From Chamaecrista fasciculata (taxonomy: Eukaryota; Streptophyta; Magnoliopsida; Fabales; Fabaceae), in contig QANZ01016236.1 of assembly GCA_003254925.1 (NCBI GenBank), forward strand, positions 1 to 64,000: a stretch of 64,000 nucleotides of DNA, written 5' to 3'. The notes under the pieces were generated by a model that saw only the letters and a program-made list of their open reading frames with translations, was not told the DNA's origin and searched no databases. This document shows, piece by piece, positions 47,822 to 60,952 of this stretch. Every line of letters begins with the position of its first letter. The first letter of the stretch is position 1. A program made the position numbers and the translations under genes.

Positions 47822-48597
47822 AATGTAATTGTAGGTGCACAGTTTATTGAGAAAACTTAAAAAGATTAAAAAAGTCTTTAATCTTTTACGATCATATCTC
47901 TTTTTTGTTTCAAATCCAAATGCAACAAAATTGAATCTACAAGTTACTCTTGAATCTTGATGAGTTTTTTCTTTATCAAGTTGGAGTCGTCGGAAAAGAG
48001 AATAAATCGAGCCCAAAAGTGGATTTTTCATTTAATTAAATTGGTCAAATCTCTCTCATTTCAAGTCCAAATATAACAAAATCGAAACTACGGATTACGC
48101 GAGTTTTCTTCTCTCTTTAGTTGGGGACATCAACAAACAAGATCAACTAGTAGTACTTCAAAAGTGAGTTTAGTCAAAACACCAATACTAAATTTGGGAG
48201 TACTATTTGATCTTGTTTGTCAACGATCCTAACTAAACAAGAAGGAACTCATCAAGAGTAACACATATCTCCAATTTCGTCCCGTTCAAACTTGAAACGA
48301 GAGAGATATAACCAATTCATGAAATGAGATGCTCACGTTCAAACTCGTTTTAACTTCATTGGTTGACAAATCCAATTGAGAAGAGAAAGAATTTCTCAAG
48401 AGCAACCCACAAGTTCAATTTCAACACATTTAGACTTGAAACGAGAAATATATATACGACCTTATTCAGTAGGTAGAGACTAAAATGGAACAGTTGAGAA
48501 ACATTAATGACCAAAAAGAGTGGAGCAAAACAATATTAGAAACCAAAATAGAATTTGAGGTAAACATTACGGACCAAAATGAAGTTTTGATAGTATT
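47822..48597. mobile_element. Foldback element upstream of PGDH
   Basis: Segments such as 'gatcatatctc...tttcaaat', 'caagttactcttga' and 'gatcttgtttgtcaacga' recur in inverted order between the two halves, related to the element at 29838-30548. No coding sequence. It begins about 190 bp from the PGDH ATG, just beyond the candidate TATA box. Confidence 0.55.
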
Positions 48598-48599
48598 TA

Positions 48600-49640
48600 T
48601 ATGTTAATAAGAATAATTTTACATGATTATTTATTAAATTAATCATAATTCACAAATAAAAATACTTAAATTTTAAAAAATAAATTATAAGATGGGTGTA
48701 CCTTGGGTTGAGCAAGGTCCCATGATTGGGGACGAAAAAAGTCACCGAGTCGGATTAGTTTGTGTTCACCCTTAATATTTAGGGACTAAAATGTAGTTTT
48801 AAGACATTCAAAGATTAAAATGTGAATTTTCTCAACCTTTTTCTTACCAACCAATTTATAAAGTAGCTAGTTATTTAAGTACAATATCTTATTTAAGTTC
48901 AAATTAGGCTTTGTGTATTAAAAAAAAGGTGTATTGATAGAGAAAAAACTTATTGCAATAATCTCTCCATCTCAAAAGGAATAGTTTATCAACTAGGATT
49001 TTGGATACGTAAAACTAATTTATAGTGAAGTTCATAAAATTCTAATAAAATAATATCTATATCCACATTCTACATTTTGATTTCACACTTATTTTAAATT
49101 AAATGTTATTTTATTAGAATTTTATAGATTATACTGTAAATTAACTTCAACAAATTTAAATTTGTCAACCAAAGGATACCACATATTTCTTAAAAAAAAT
49201 ATGTTGTAAATATTATTAATATTATTTTTAAAAAATGTCAGATATCAAATATAAATATTTCTATTAACAAAAATTTGAATTTTACCCCCAAAAAAAATTG
49301 AATTAGTGTTTATTACATTGTAAGAGACTAATTTTTTTTGTTAAACTTAACTATTATTAATAAAAATATCTGCTGAAATTAGAAAGAAAAAGAATGGGTG
49401 TTGGTGGGATTCCCGTTTGGTTGGTGAGAAAATGCCAAGATTTTGATGGGGAAAGTTCCCATGTTTAGATTTTTTTTTTTGGTACATATAATGTTTAGAA
49501 TTTAAACTATTAAATCTTTTTTATTAGATTTAGTTGGGACTTGGAATTTAGGTACCTTAAATAATTTAAAACTTGAGCTTTTGGCAACGTTTCTAAACAC
49601 TGGTTGACTCATAAATATATTATAACCTTAGGGATATATA
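48600..49640. other. AT-rich gene-free DNA
   Basis: No gene, RNA or complete element is recognised. Short foldback relic phrases occur at about 48770-48830. Confidence 0.45.
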
Positions 49641-49659
49641 TTTAAATGGGTTCATTCAA

Positions 49660-50225
49660 TCGTTAGCCGCGATTTCGCAAATTGTTACTATTATCTTTAG
49701 TAATGGTTTGCAATGTTATTATTTATAACAGCAATTTCACAAATTGTTACTATTATTTTTAGCGGTAGTTTTGTAAATGGTTTGCAACATCACCGCTATT
49801 GTCTTTCGCAAACAACCACACTATTATCTTTAATAATAGTGTAGCGATTTCACAAACTGTTGCTATTAAAACCACATCAATTGTCTTTAGCAACGACTTC
49901 ACAAGCGGTCGCTATTGTTTATAGCGATAGGTTTGCAAACTACTATAAATGCCTTTAGCTGTGGTTTTGCAAACTACTGCTATTATCTTTAGCAACAATT
50001 TGCATAACCATTGTTATTGTCTTTAGCAGTGGTTTTGCAAATTGTTGCTATTGTCTCTCGCGATGATTTCGCAAACTGCCGCTATTATCTTTTGCAACAG
50101 TTTTCAAAATCATCGTTATTGTCTTTAGCAACAATTTCTAAGACTGTCGCTACTGTCATTAGCAACAGTTCCACAATCTGCCACTATTGTCTCTAGAGGC
50201 AGTTTCGCATATGATCGCTATTTGG
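49660..50225. repeat. Degenerate 'tagcaacRRtttcgcaaactgt' tandem block, CACTA-like
   Basis: A motif of the form 'gcgaYttcgcaaattgttgctattgtctttag' recurs about fifteen times in both spacing variants, with palindromic internal halves. This resembles the subterminal arrays of plant CACTA (En/Spm) elements. No CACTA terminus, 3-bp duplication or transposase is visible, so it is a relic at best. Confidence 0.5.
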
Positions 50226-50229
50226 TAAT

Positions 50230-51680
50230 TAGAAATTGTGTCTATGTGGTTGAAAAAAAATATCAAAATCGGGTTTGAGATTTACTCTGTTAGTAGAAAA
50301 GGTCCTTAGGGTATATTTTCGTCCAAAAATTAACGAATCTCAATGCTTTTATTAAGATTTCACCTCTTCTTTCAAGATTCTTTCATTCAGGTCCATGATT
50401 CATTTTAGAATAGTCTAGAAAGTTTATCATCTTTATTAAGCATTTTTTTTGTTAAATTTATTTATTTATTTACTTGCATCCTCTCTCTAATTTCGAAGGG
50501 AGAAAAGAGGCATTGAAGAGGAAGAAGATGAATGAAGAAGAAGAAGGTAAAGAAGTTGAATTGGGGATTTTGATAATTATTGGAGGAAAATGAAAATTAT
50601 AAACTTATAATTTTAGTTTTGTTTTGCAGGTTTCAAGACCTGTTTAATAAAGATGATAAACTTTCTGAACTATTCTAAGATGAATTAGGGACCTGAATTG
50701 GTGAGAACCCATTAGGGAGAATCCCACGAACTTACCACCAAATTGAAATATACAATCCCAAGAAAGCTAAACAAAGGCCTAAATGATCACACTTGAACCC
50801 TTGAACTCGAACGAACAAATACCCAAAGTGTTGGAAGACGCTACAAGGATGATCAAGCCTTGATAAGTCTGTTAGTCCTATGAAGAACTCTAGAGAAAAT
50901 CCAATCTAAAAAATTTGGATAAACCAAACTCACAATTTAACAAACTCAAATCTGATTTCTCAAAGAGAATTACAATGTATTTGTAAAGATACAATGAAAA
51001 TTGCAATTAAAGCACTTAAATGAAAATAAAAGCTGAATGGAAATTCAAAGCAAACTATTTCTAAAAGTAAAGCCTAGGAAATCGGCAAATAATTGAATTA
51101 CATCCTTGAAAGTCAAGTTTCCCAACTAATATATCTCTAATTTTCGTCCTAATTAAAGAGCCTAATTATAATCAGTCATTTAAGTCCAAAATAAGAATAC
51201 TTTAGCCTAAATGAGTCTTCACATATGTAGCCTATGGTCCAAGCTCTTTAACTTCAAGTATTTGAGCTCAAATCATGTTGTATAGCTTCACTTTCAGCCC
51301 TTATTAAGCAAATGACATTTTCAGCATTATTTATCGCCCCGATTGCTATTTGCTTCTCCTAAGTCTCTTGCACCAAGCCAATCAATGCTTCCTTGATCTT
51401 CTTAGCTCTAGCCCTTGTAATTGGTTCACTTGGAATCTCCAACGGTTCAATAGCTTACTGTTTCGCATCATGAATGAAAGAAAATCTTGAAAGAATAGGT
51501 GAAATTTTGATAAAAATGCTAAGATTTGTTAATTTTTGGACAAAAATATATCACATGGACACTTTTTACTAATGAAGTAATCCTGAAGCTCGATTTTGAT
51601 ATTTTTTGAACTACAAAGACCCGATATCTAATTATCCCAAATCACAGGAATATTCCTTGTAATTTACCCTTAATTTTATG
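50230..51680. mobile_element. TIR element, about 1.45 kb, probably Mutator-like
   Basis: The left 50250-50460 and right 51470-51640 are inverted copies (tatcaaaatcg.g, cgtccaaaaattaac, attctttcaagatt). A further inner pair (gtttatcatctttatta / taataaagatgataaac) lies nearby. The interior (about 50700-51470) is AT-rich without a recognised gene. It lies next to the CACTA-like block. Confidence 0.55.
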
Positions 51681-51940
51681 TTTGAATGAAATTAAAAACA
51701 GATATATAGGTAAGAGAGAATAGAGAAATTGAAGAAATTGAACAGAAAAAGTGCAAAACTATCAAGAAACTAAAATAATGCAATGCAACATTTTTTATCT
51801 TTTACATTGATTACATCTAAAAATCTCTCAACATCTTATAAATAGATTTCTAAACACTTATATAGACTAAACTATTTTGATATGAAATAAGAGGCCAAAA
51901 AATACATGATTAGTGTGAACAAGGAGTAGTGTTATTGGCA

Positions 51941-54765
51941 TTATATATAAATTTTCTCTAGAATTTGCAAGGCCTCTTTCATGGAGGGTCTCTTTTGTGG
52001 CTTGAAAGAGGCACACCTAAAACCTAATTTGAAGCATGCCAATATCACATCTTCCTTACTCTCCACGTCACCCTTAATGCCCACGTCAGCCATTCTCAGA
52101 ACCCGATTTTTTTCCTCTTCCACCGAACCGGCTTCCGGCCACCGGTCTAACTCCCGGTCCAATAAAACTCTCCCACTAAGAAGCTCCAACAACACAACCC
52201 CAAATGAGTACACATCCCACTTGGGATTAGTTTGAGTGCATTCAAGAGACTCTGGAGCTTGATATGGTGATGAATCCATTGAAAGCTCATGTTGATGCAC
52301 TGAATCGGCCGGTCTGAACCGGTTTAGCCCAAAATCACTAATTATGGGCTCCATTTCTGAGTTCAAGAGGATGTTGTTGGGTTTAATGTTGCCATGAACA
52401 TGTTTCTTGTCATGTATGAAAGCCAAGCCTCGAGCAATTCCTCTAGCTATCTTCAACCTCACCTCTAATGGCATGTTCAATTGGGAAGATGATGATGATG
52501 AAGTAGTTCTTCCTGAAATGTCAATAACAAAGTAAGTAAGCAAATTAACCAACAGATTTGATGATGATATTATGATTATTATATATTAGAAATAAAAAAA
52601 ACCATTCAATCCCTACACTTTAATCAAGATTTTAGTTTAGTCTATATATGCATATCTTTTTTAAAAAAAAAAAAATTAATCCCTATATTTTATAAATTTT
52701 TCACAATATTTATTAAATATAAACACTTTAAAAATAATAAAGATTTTCGGTAAAAGCACATTTTTTGTCCTCAAATTTTACATCAATTTTTAATTGTGTC
52801 CTCACTATTTGTTTGCTATTAATCTATTATTGTTGTTTTCAAAGTTTCACATTTTGGTTGATTTTATCATTTGACTAATTTCTTTCAATAATTTAATGAC
52901 AAACTTCATCATGTTTTTCAATCCAAGTTAAGATTTGAGTTTTTTTCATCAATTTTATGTTACTTACATGTCATTAACTACGTAGGATTTATCATTAATA
53001 TTTAGCTACAGTTAGAACAAAAGATAATGATAAAATATGAACCTTTGAAGACAAATTTGACAGTAAACAAATACTAGGGACGGAATTGAAAATAGATATA
53101 AAATTTAAGAAAAAAAAGGTGTTTTTGCCAAAATTAAATTAAAAATTCAAGAAATTATAATACCCAAACATAGTTAGTGAAGGATCATAGCGACATACTG
53201 TGATTGAAGCAACAAGCGAGGCTGCCATTGTGAATGAAGTCACAAATCAAAAGCTTTTCATCTTGTCCCCAACAAAACCCACGAACCTTAACCAAATTAG
53301 GATGTCGAATCCTCGCAATAGCCTTCACATGATTCTCGAATTCCTTCATTCTCTGAATCCCACACTCTCCGATTCTCCTCACAGCAAAAATCCTTCCATC
53401 TTCAACCACAGCTTTATACACTATGCTCTCTCTCTTCATCGTCCCCAACACAAACGCCGAAGCCTTCAACAGAGTCTCCAAATCAAGCTCTGTTTCTGCA
53501 TCCACCGTAACCAGATCCGATGTTGTCGTTCCAATCTTAGTATTATTAGTATTACTCTCGTTGTCGCTTTCTGATGTTGTCGTCGTCGTTGTTGTTTCTT
53601 CTTCCGATGATGAGTGTTTGGTTAATAATCTCAAGCAGGATACAAATTGAATCTTTGGGGCTTTTGAATTTTCTGATTTGTTTCTTTGATGGAAGACGAT
53701 GAAGATTGCTGCGGCTAAAATGGATATTCCGACTAAGTCTCCGATAATGATGGCTATTATTGTCGTGGGTTTTATGCCGTTTGATGATGATGATGATGTG
53801 TTTGTTTCTGAGTTTGTGTCGATTGTTTTTGGGATGGCTGCAATTGCAGGTGATGATGATGATGATGAATATGAGGCATTAAGTGGAGGAATAGAGAGAG
53901 AAGAAGGAACAGAACACAAAATTTTCAGAGGCTTCCCACAGAGATCATCGTTTCCATCGAAAAACTCTGTTTTCTGGTTCATCAAAGCCGGAGATTCTGG
54001 GATTTCCCCTGTTAGATTATTGAAGGAAAGATCAACGGTGGAGTTTTTAGGAATCGCTTGAGCAAATCTAAGAGGGATTTTCCCAGAAAACTTATTGTAA
54101 GAAAGATTCAAGTACCTCAAGTTTCCACCCCCAAGATCATTCGGTAAAGACCCATTAAGAAGATTCGAAGAAAGATCTAGAACTTCCAAAGACTCAAACT
54201 TTAAACCAGAGGGTACTTCACCGGAAAAATAGTTACTTTTCAATGAAACAAAAGTCAGATTTTTCAAACCCGTGAGGTTTTTTGGGATTGACCCAGCAAA
54301 GGCATTGTCGGAAAGGTTGAGAATTTGGAGACTTTTGAGGTCGCCGACGAGCTCCGGGAGGTCGCCGGAGATGACATTGTTGGCCAGAGAAAGCACCTGA
54401 AGCTCGGAAAAGTTGAAGATGGAGGTGGGAAGAGAACCATTAAAAAAGTTGTGGGATAAATCGAGATGTTGAAGGTGTTTGATGTTTCCTAGTTCATCGG
54501 AAATCGAACCTAAGAGGTGGCTATCGGAGAGAATTAAGCTTGTGACTCTGAACATGTCGTCGCAGGTAACACCAGTCCATGAACATGGGGTGTCGTCGTT
54601 GAAGTTCCAAGAGGCTAAGAAAGATAATGGGTCACTGAGAATGGAGTATTTGAAAGAAAGTAAGGAGATTCCATCAGTGTTAAGAGCAGAGGAAGGAGGA
54701 AGAAGAAGAAGAAGAAGAAGAAGGAGAAAGCAACAATGGAGGTTCTTGTTGGAGTGAAGGTTCAT
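51941..54765 (-). CDS. LRR receptor-like pseudokinase, RDK1-like (2 exons, 712 aa)
   Basis: Exons 54765-53199 and 52512-51941 on the minus strand join in frame to 712 aa. The second Met of the open frame is taken as the start because it is followed directly by a signal peptide (residues 1-27, a run of Leu). LRRs occupy about residues 75-255, with an N-terminal capping segment ending CSWTGVTC. A single membrane helix is at about 334-358, followed by a Thr/Ser-rich juxtamembrane segment and a kinase-like domain from about 433. Key catalytic positions have changed: the VAIK lysine is Arg (AVRR, R463), the HRD motif reads HGN (562-564), and the glycine loop is degenerate. DFG (582-584) remains. 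This pattern matches the RDK1 (receptor dead kinase) group of LRR-RLKs, whose Arabidopsis member acts in ABA signalling. It probably works as a membrane scaffold, not an active kinase. The intron (52513-53198) is AT-rich. Confidence 0.93.
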
Positions 54766-54920
54766 GGTTTCTTGAAGTAACGGTAAAAGTGCATGGTGGA
54801 GATGAGAAACGAGGAAGAAAAAGCTTGGAACTTTAAGATAGAGAGAATTTGGAGGAAGCAAAGTGAGGGTAAAGGAAGAAGGGAAGAAGATGATATAATT
54901 GAGTTTTATTTATTTATTTA

Positions 54921-54928
54921 TTATATAT
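54921..54928 (-). promoter_or_regulatory. Candidate TATA box of the RDK1-like gene
   Basis: Read on the minus strand, this AT-rich stretch includes TATATAA about 157 bp upstream of the chosen start codon. It also lies upstream of the alternative Met at 54861, which supports that Met being in the 5' leader. Confidence 0.4.
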
Positions 54929-55183
54929 GGTTATGGGACTTGTCTGCAGAATCTGAGTGTGAAACTTAGAAAAAAGAGTAAAAACAAAAGTTTAGTGTAG
55001 AGAGGAATCTGGTTGGTACTATGAGACACCCATGTGAGTTAAAGCCTGTGACTTCACTTGTTGAATATGAATATTGAATTGTATGATAGTTTTTAACTTT
55101 CCCTACATAAACAGGTTAAATGTGAATATGGGTATATGACACCGTTCAAAGGGTGAGGAGAGAAGAGTGAATTTTTAAATATA

Positions 55184-55889
55184 GGCCAAAGTCTGGTCCC
55201 CCAATTATGTTTAGTGTTCTAAATTGGTTCCCTAATTATTTTTTCGTTCCATATTGGTCCTCCGGTTATGCAAAACTTGGCAAAGTTGGTCCCTCTAATA
55301 GTTTCCATCCATTTTTCCGTTAGATAAAAGACAAAATTGATTTTTAACTCCTAAAAGTTTAAATTTTTTGCATCAAGGACCTTTTTCTCTATATCCGCCG
55401 CGAAACCAGCCTCCTCGTCGTCCTCTGTCAAAGACAACGTTGACGACCAGCTCCAATCGTCGTCGGCGTCCAATTCGACGGCGATTTTCGTGGACGATTG
55501 AGGCATCAAGCAGTTTCCCATAGTCATATCTGACAATGTGTTAGGGTTTCAGTGGGATTTTGCAAGCAGAAAATAGAGCGAGTGGGCAAGAGAGATGGAG
55601 AGAGAGAGAGAACTAAAAGGTCTTTATTGCAAAATTCTCTTAATTTATTTCTTCTTTCTTACCTTTTAGTTCTATTATAGAGAAAAATGTCCTTAATGCA
55701 AAAAATTTAAACTTTTAGGAGTTAAAAATCAATTTTGTCCTTTTTTAACAGAAAAATGGATATAAACTATTAGAGGGACCGGACCAACTTTGCCAAGTTT
55801 TGCATAACTGAGTGACCAATATGGAAAAAAAATAACCGGGGGATTTGAAACATTAAACATAACTAGAGAACCAAAATAGGACTTTGGGC
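55184..55889. mobile_element. Pack-MULE-like element, 706 bp, with a captured fragment
   Basis: Terminal inverted repeats of about 200 bp start GGCCAAAGTCTGG / GCCCAAAGTCC. The 9-bp TTAAATATA is duplicated exactly at 55175-55183 and 55890-55898. Between the repeats, about 55384-55620 is GC-rich and looks like a piece of a host gene. No transposase. It lies about 0.4 kb upstream of the RDK1-like start codon, in its promoter region. Confidence 0.85.
55351..55536 (-). pseudogene. Captured gene fragment, MGNCL-type N-terminus
   Basis: The frame inside the small MULE reads MGNCLMPQSSTKIAVELDAD from its second Met and is followed by an Asp-rich stretch before running into the inverted repeat. MGNC at the start is typical of N-myristoylated and palmitoylated plant proteins. 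The exact source is not recognised. The truncated frame is probably not functional. Confidence 0.45.
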
Positions 55890-55899
55890 TTAAATATAT

Positions 55900-58020
55900 T
55901 TGATCACAAATATTTTGATAGGGAATAAGTGAAATAATTAAATTGAAAACATGCAGCACCGAAGTCGCTAAATCTCCATTTGGACACATGTGCTTTTGTG
56001 AGGTGAAATGCACATGTACAGTTTTACATTTTTAATTACTATTTTCAGATCGATCAATGCTCATTAGCTATAGAGTGAAGAAGGAGCCATCCGGATTCTC
56101 TGAAATTGGACAGCTTCTAAAGTTTTTTGGATTGAGATCAATACTCACTTAATGAAATGCAGCATTTGATTTTTAATGAAACTATTGCGTTTTCCATAAG
56201 ACATTTTACACGTGTTAATAATAGTAGGATGAAAAAGATAAAATTCAACATTCAAAAATTCTTTAAATACAAAAAACTTCAGAGGTGGCGAAACCTGTTT
56301 AATTTCTAAGGAGTAGGGTCCTCCTATGCTTATCGAGTCAGCAAAAGAGTGAAAAAGTAGAAAATGATTATATGTAACCAAAGTTCACAAGTGCAATAGT
56401 AAAATAATGATTATATGTGTGATAGATTGATGCGAGAAGGTGAAGTTAATTAGCTATTTTAAAATTAAAGTATAAAATCCAAATCCAAATCCTAAATTAA
56501 AGTTCCCTTTTTTGTTTGTATATATTAGATCTTTAGTCACGAGTTTACTTAGCTATTTTATCATTAATTATTAATTAATAAATGTGAAGTTTATGGATCT
56601 TGTTCAAAAGTAAGCTTGTAATTTCCAAAAGAACTTTCACATGAGATTTTCAAAACCTTTTTCTTAGGTGCTTTGTTTGTTCTTTAATTACATTGTCTAA
56701 ATTCGTTAAATAAATGACCCATTTTCGAACATAATTTCATGTTCGATTTGACATCGTTTGTTAATAACTCTAACTAGATAAATAAAGATCTCATCAAATT
56801 TAACACATGACTCTGATTTAATCGTATTCGTATTTGAAACAAGAGATATAGGACCATGTTCAATAGTTAGAGACAAATGATGAAACTTTTAGAAAATATT
56901 AAGGACCAAAACAGAATAAAAAAATTTTAGGGATCAAAACAAAACTTTAGGTAAATATTAGGGGCTAAAATAAGTTTTTGACCAAAAAAAATAGCATTTG
57001 TTCTTTTTTCAAAACAAGGAAAAAAAGTATTGATATGCACGTTGGACCTTTTTCTTATTCTTATATATTGTTCTTCTCACCAAAAGTTATTCAAGAGAAT
57101 AATAGTGTAAAATAGCACCCTAAAATCCTCTTTTGCTTTTCTCTTTAGGTTGTGTAGCTGTGTCTTTTGCTTAAGCATAGCAATTTTTATTTTTTTATTT
57201 TTTCCGTGAAAGGGGAACTTAGATTAAATGATAAAGGTCCAGATTACAGTAACCCTATACCTCTTCTATGGGGAAATACAATTCTCATACAATCAGGCAT
57301 CAGCCAACAAAACATCAAAAAACAAAGGGAGGTGGGGTATCCAAAATAACTAAAGAAGAAACATTCTGGCAAGCAAATCCACCAATCCTATATCAGCAAG
57401 AGAATTCCCCTGCAAGAGTCAATAATAGCAGCATAAAGATGGATAGTTGACATGGGCTATGACATTGTTAATCAAGTGTTTTCTCACTACCCTAGTACTA
57501 TTACTACTATCCGATTAAAAAAGTAATATAATGGTCATTAGTATATATATAAATGACATCTTACCATAAAGATAAAGGATCAAAATCTCCTTCAAGTCGG
57601 CTTTCCACGTCATACTTAATAAAGAAATATTGACAAAATTTAGAGTGAGGTTAATGGTTGAACCTTTTGTAAAAATATGAAATCAAATTTGCAACTTGAC
57701 CAAAAGATAAAGACCAAATCTACAAAAAACAAAAAAGATAAAGGTCTAATTTGCAATATGACCAAAAGATATATAACCAAATAAGAGCTTAAAAAAAAAG
57801 GTAAAAATCTGATTTCCAATCCGATCAAAAGATAAAGAACCAAATATACTTTGGTAAATATAAATAATGTTTTGGGCTTGGTGGGTCATGTTGGTGTTGG
57901 TGGGCTTTCTTTTTCCAGCCTAGTAACAACGAATTCGTTAAACATCTTCCCACTTCAAAAGTCTGAGACTTTTTTTTGTTTGTCTGAACAAAAGTCTGAG
58001 AAACTGTGAAAAGAGAAAGC
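55900..58020. other. Intergenic DNA upstream of TIC21
   Basis: Without a supported gene. It holds a half foldback relic (about 56690-56990, relative of 29838-30548), another at about 57640-57850, and AT-rich DNA. The divergent RDK1-like and TIC21 promoters lie at its two sides. Confidence 0.5.
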
Positions 58021-58064
58021 ATCCATTGATTCTGGGAAGCAACACCTTCTCTTTTACTTCAGTA

Positions 58065-60952
58065 ATGCAAACGCTACTTCTGCCGGCGGGTACTACCGGC
58101 GGTTTCACGGCGGCGCCGTCATCTCCGGCGGTAGCTTGTTCCGGCTCAGCTCCTCGTTTCCACGGTCCAATTTTCCGGCAACATTCCTCGCACTCACTCT
58201 CTCTTTCCCCTTTTAAATCTTTTCAGTCTCTTTCATCATCGTCGTTTTCTTCTGCTTCATCTTCTTCCTCTGACGGCGCTCTTCATCGACCGGTGAGACT
58301 TATCTTCTCTGCTAGGGCTTCTTCCCTAGATTCTCCAACTTCCTCTCCCCCTAATGATGATTCAGAAGAAGCAAAACTTGCTCAGGTATCATTATTATCT
58401 CTTTCTCGTGAATGTGGGATTTTCATGTCCTTGAGTACACTTTGTGATTTGACTGATGCATGGTTCTAAATTATACTATGACCGAATTGAATTACCCACT
58501 ATAGGGTTAATGCTTCATGTAGTAGTTGCTGTTAATTAATTTTCCGTCTGATCGCTTAAGTTTAGCTAATGCACTTGAAAATGCAGAGGTTGTCTTTTTT
58601 ATATTTGTTTTTTCAAGTTTTTGTAAAATTATTTGAAGTGCCATTGCTTGTTCTTTTTGATTTGATTGCTGTAGGTTTCTAAGAGATTGGAGAAAACAGC
58701 GAGGTATTTTAAGCGTTTGGGTAGCTTAGGATTTTGGGGTCAATTAGTCTGCACGGTGGTGGCGGCCGTTATACTGTCATTTTCCATTGTTGCTACTGGG
58801 AAGATCACATCACCAGCAACTTTTTATGCTACTTCTGGTGGAATAGCAGCTGCTTTTCTTTCTGTGTTTTGGTCATTTGGATATATCCGACTATCGAATA
58901 AGCTTCAAAGAACTGCCAATGAGCCTACTAAGGTACTGTTTTTATATGGTGTTTGAGAATGAGAAGCTTTTAAATTGCTCAAGATTGAAGTCATTTTATG
59001 TTCTATATCACACTTGTGAAGGAATGCCAATGTCAAATAGTAGTACTATTTTGATGAAAAAACGTTTTAAATCTATTTTCTGGTTAGGTTTGGTACCTTC
59101 TCGCATTTTGTTATAGCTTTTTACTACTTTATGTAAGGATTGTCACTGAAAGACTCCTTTTTGGTGTCTAAAACATGGACACCAGTCCTTTCAATGTTGT
59201 TGTGGCATTTTCTACCTCATCCACTTAAATAGAATAAAAAACAAAAAGAATACTAAAACAAACAAAGGACACGAGCCTCGATCTTGATCCTGATTAATCT
59301 GTCAATACCTACATTAGTTAACTTCTTCCACTTTCATAGTTCTTTAAATTATTAGTTAATTCCTAGGAGAAGTGCATCGGATTATCCCGACACTTCCAAA
59401 GATTGACACCGTTGTTAAGAAAAACAATTCACCCGCAGTATCCTTGACATAAAATTTGTTGTTTCCAAGAGCTTATGAGATCTTGAGATTTTAGACAAAT
59501 TGACCATGCACACTTAATGAAACACTTAAGTTGGTCCTCTCTCCATCTTGAAGTAGAGATTTTTGGATATATCACTACTTTTTATCTTCGGTGACATGAT
59601 CTTATATTTTGTTAACTTGAGGAATCTAGTGATATAGTAATATTAAGTGAATTTTTTTCTGTTTAGTGATTTTTTTTCCTGGGTTGTTTGACTTGCTACT
59701 TTTTCTCTCAGGCCCCTGCTCGTGCTGATGTTGTGAACAGCTTGAAAAATGGTATATTGTTGAACCTTTTTGGAATGGCTGCTGCTATTCTTGGCATGCA
59801 AGCCACAGTTGGAGCTTTGGTTGGAAAGGCTCTCACTTCCTCGGCCAACCCATATTACTCAGGAATGTCTCCTGGCTACAATCCTGTCCTTGCGCTCGAT
59901 GTTTTTTTAGTGCAGGTATGGCATATTGGTTTAATCTCCATATCCTTTCCACAGATGCAATTTTTAGTTTAGTGTTTTGTGGGATTTGTTCTTGAGTCTA
60001 GTGCACAAATTTTAAATAGGTTCTTGAATCTATCAATTTGATGTAAAAATTTTCTTTCTTGAAGTCTATTATGGTTCAGCAAACAAATTATTATTCTTTG
60101 TATATTACAAAATTTATACTCTCTTGAAGACATTGGTCTCCAGTCTCCACACTTCTCAACTCAGAAGTTTGAGTTTTTATTTTGGACTTCCAGTCTGAGC
60201 TTCTCCATCTGTAGGCTTATATGGGATGTGCCATTGCTTTTCTTCATCTTCTTTTATTCTCTTTTTCTTTTGAAAAGAAAAAACTTTGAAGAATGCATAA
60301 TTCAGTTGAGCATCAATTAAGAGCAGAAATTCATGATGTGAAGAACTGATGACAGAGTTTGTCTTTTTGTATTGGGTATATATTACAGGACCTAGAATTG
60401 CATGTAACTTCTAATGGTTGGAAATGCCATGACTTTAGAAAATAAGCTTCGAGATTTCAATTCTTGTTGTCTAGCCAATTTTGAAAGTCTTAGACAACAC
60501 AAATCATATTTCTGAATCTGTTGGTGGACTGGATGCAAATTGGTGTTCAACACTACGTTGCTATTTGTTACAATTAAATTCAAATTTCCAAGTGACATTT
60601 TGTGTAATGAATACTGAATACCAAGTACTTGTCATTTCTTTTCAAAAGTGAATGCTCCAATCATCTTCGTTTAAACATTGGCAATACTCTGATTCATTGG
60701 TGTCTGTGGCTCATTTCTGTACCTGATTCCCTTATGTAATGCCTTCATTGAAATAGGTATCGTGAAACTTGAGGACCTCTTTGAGTTGGTAATTTGAATA
60801 CTGTAATTAAACCATCTTAATCCTTGTTTGATTCACAGGCTTCAGCAAACACTATCCTTTCTCATTTCCTTGGGCTTGTTTTCTCACTGGAGTTGTTGCG
60901 ATCAGTTACTTTACCAAATTCAGAAGCTATTCCAATTCCCAAGTTTGCGTGA
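58065..60952 (+). CDS. TIC21: Plastid inner-envelope protein TIC21 / PIC1 (4 exons, 298 aa)
   Basis: Exons 58065-58385, 58675-58932, 59712-59915 and 60839-60952 join in frame to 298 aa; Arabidopsis TIC21 is 296 aa. The Met at 58065 is chosen because MQTLLLPAG matches the family N-terminus; an in-frame Met at 58026 lies 13 codons earlier. Residues 1 to about 95 are Ser-rich and look like a transit peptide. Four membrane helices lie at about 126-147, 158-180, 207-232 and 250-282. Conserved blocks are RLEKTARYFKRLGSLGFWGQ, SVFWSFGYIRLS, GMQATVGALVGKALT and SHFLGLVFSLELLRSV. The protein sits in the chloroplast inner envelope and has been described both as part of the protein-import machinery and as an iron permease (PIC1). 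The sequence does not settle that question. Confidence 0.95.

Noticed and set aside
53200-54757. Plus-strand frames over the LRR receptor gene
   Set aside because: Antisense shadows of the real exon.
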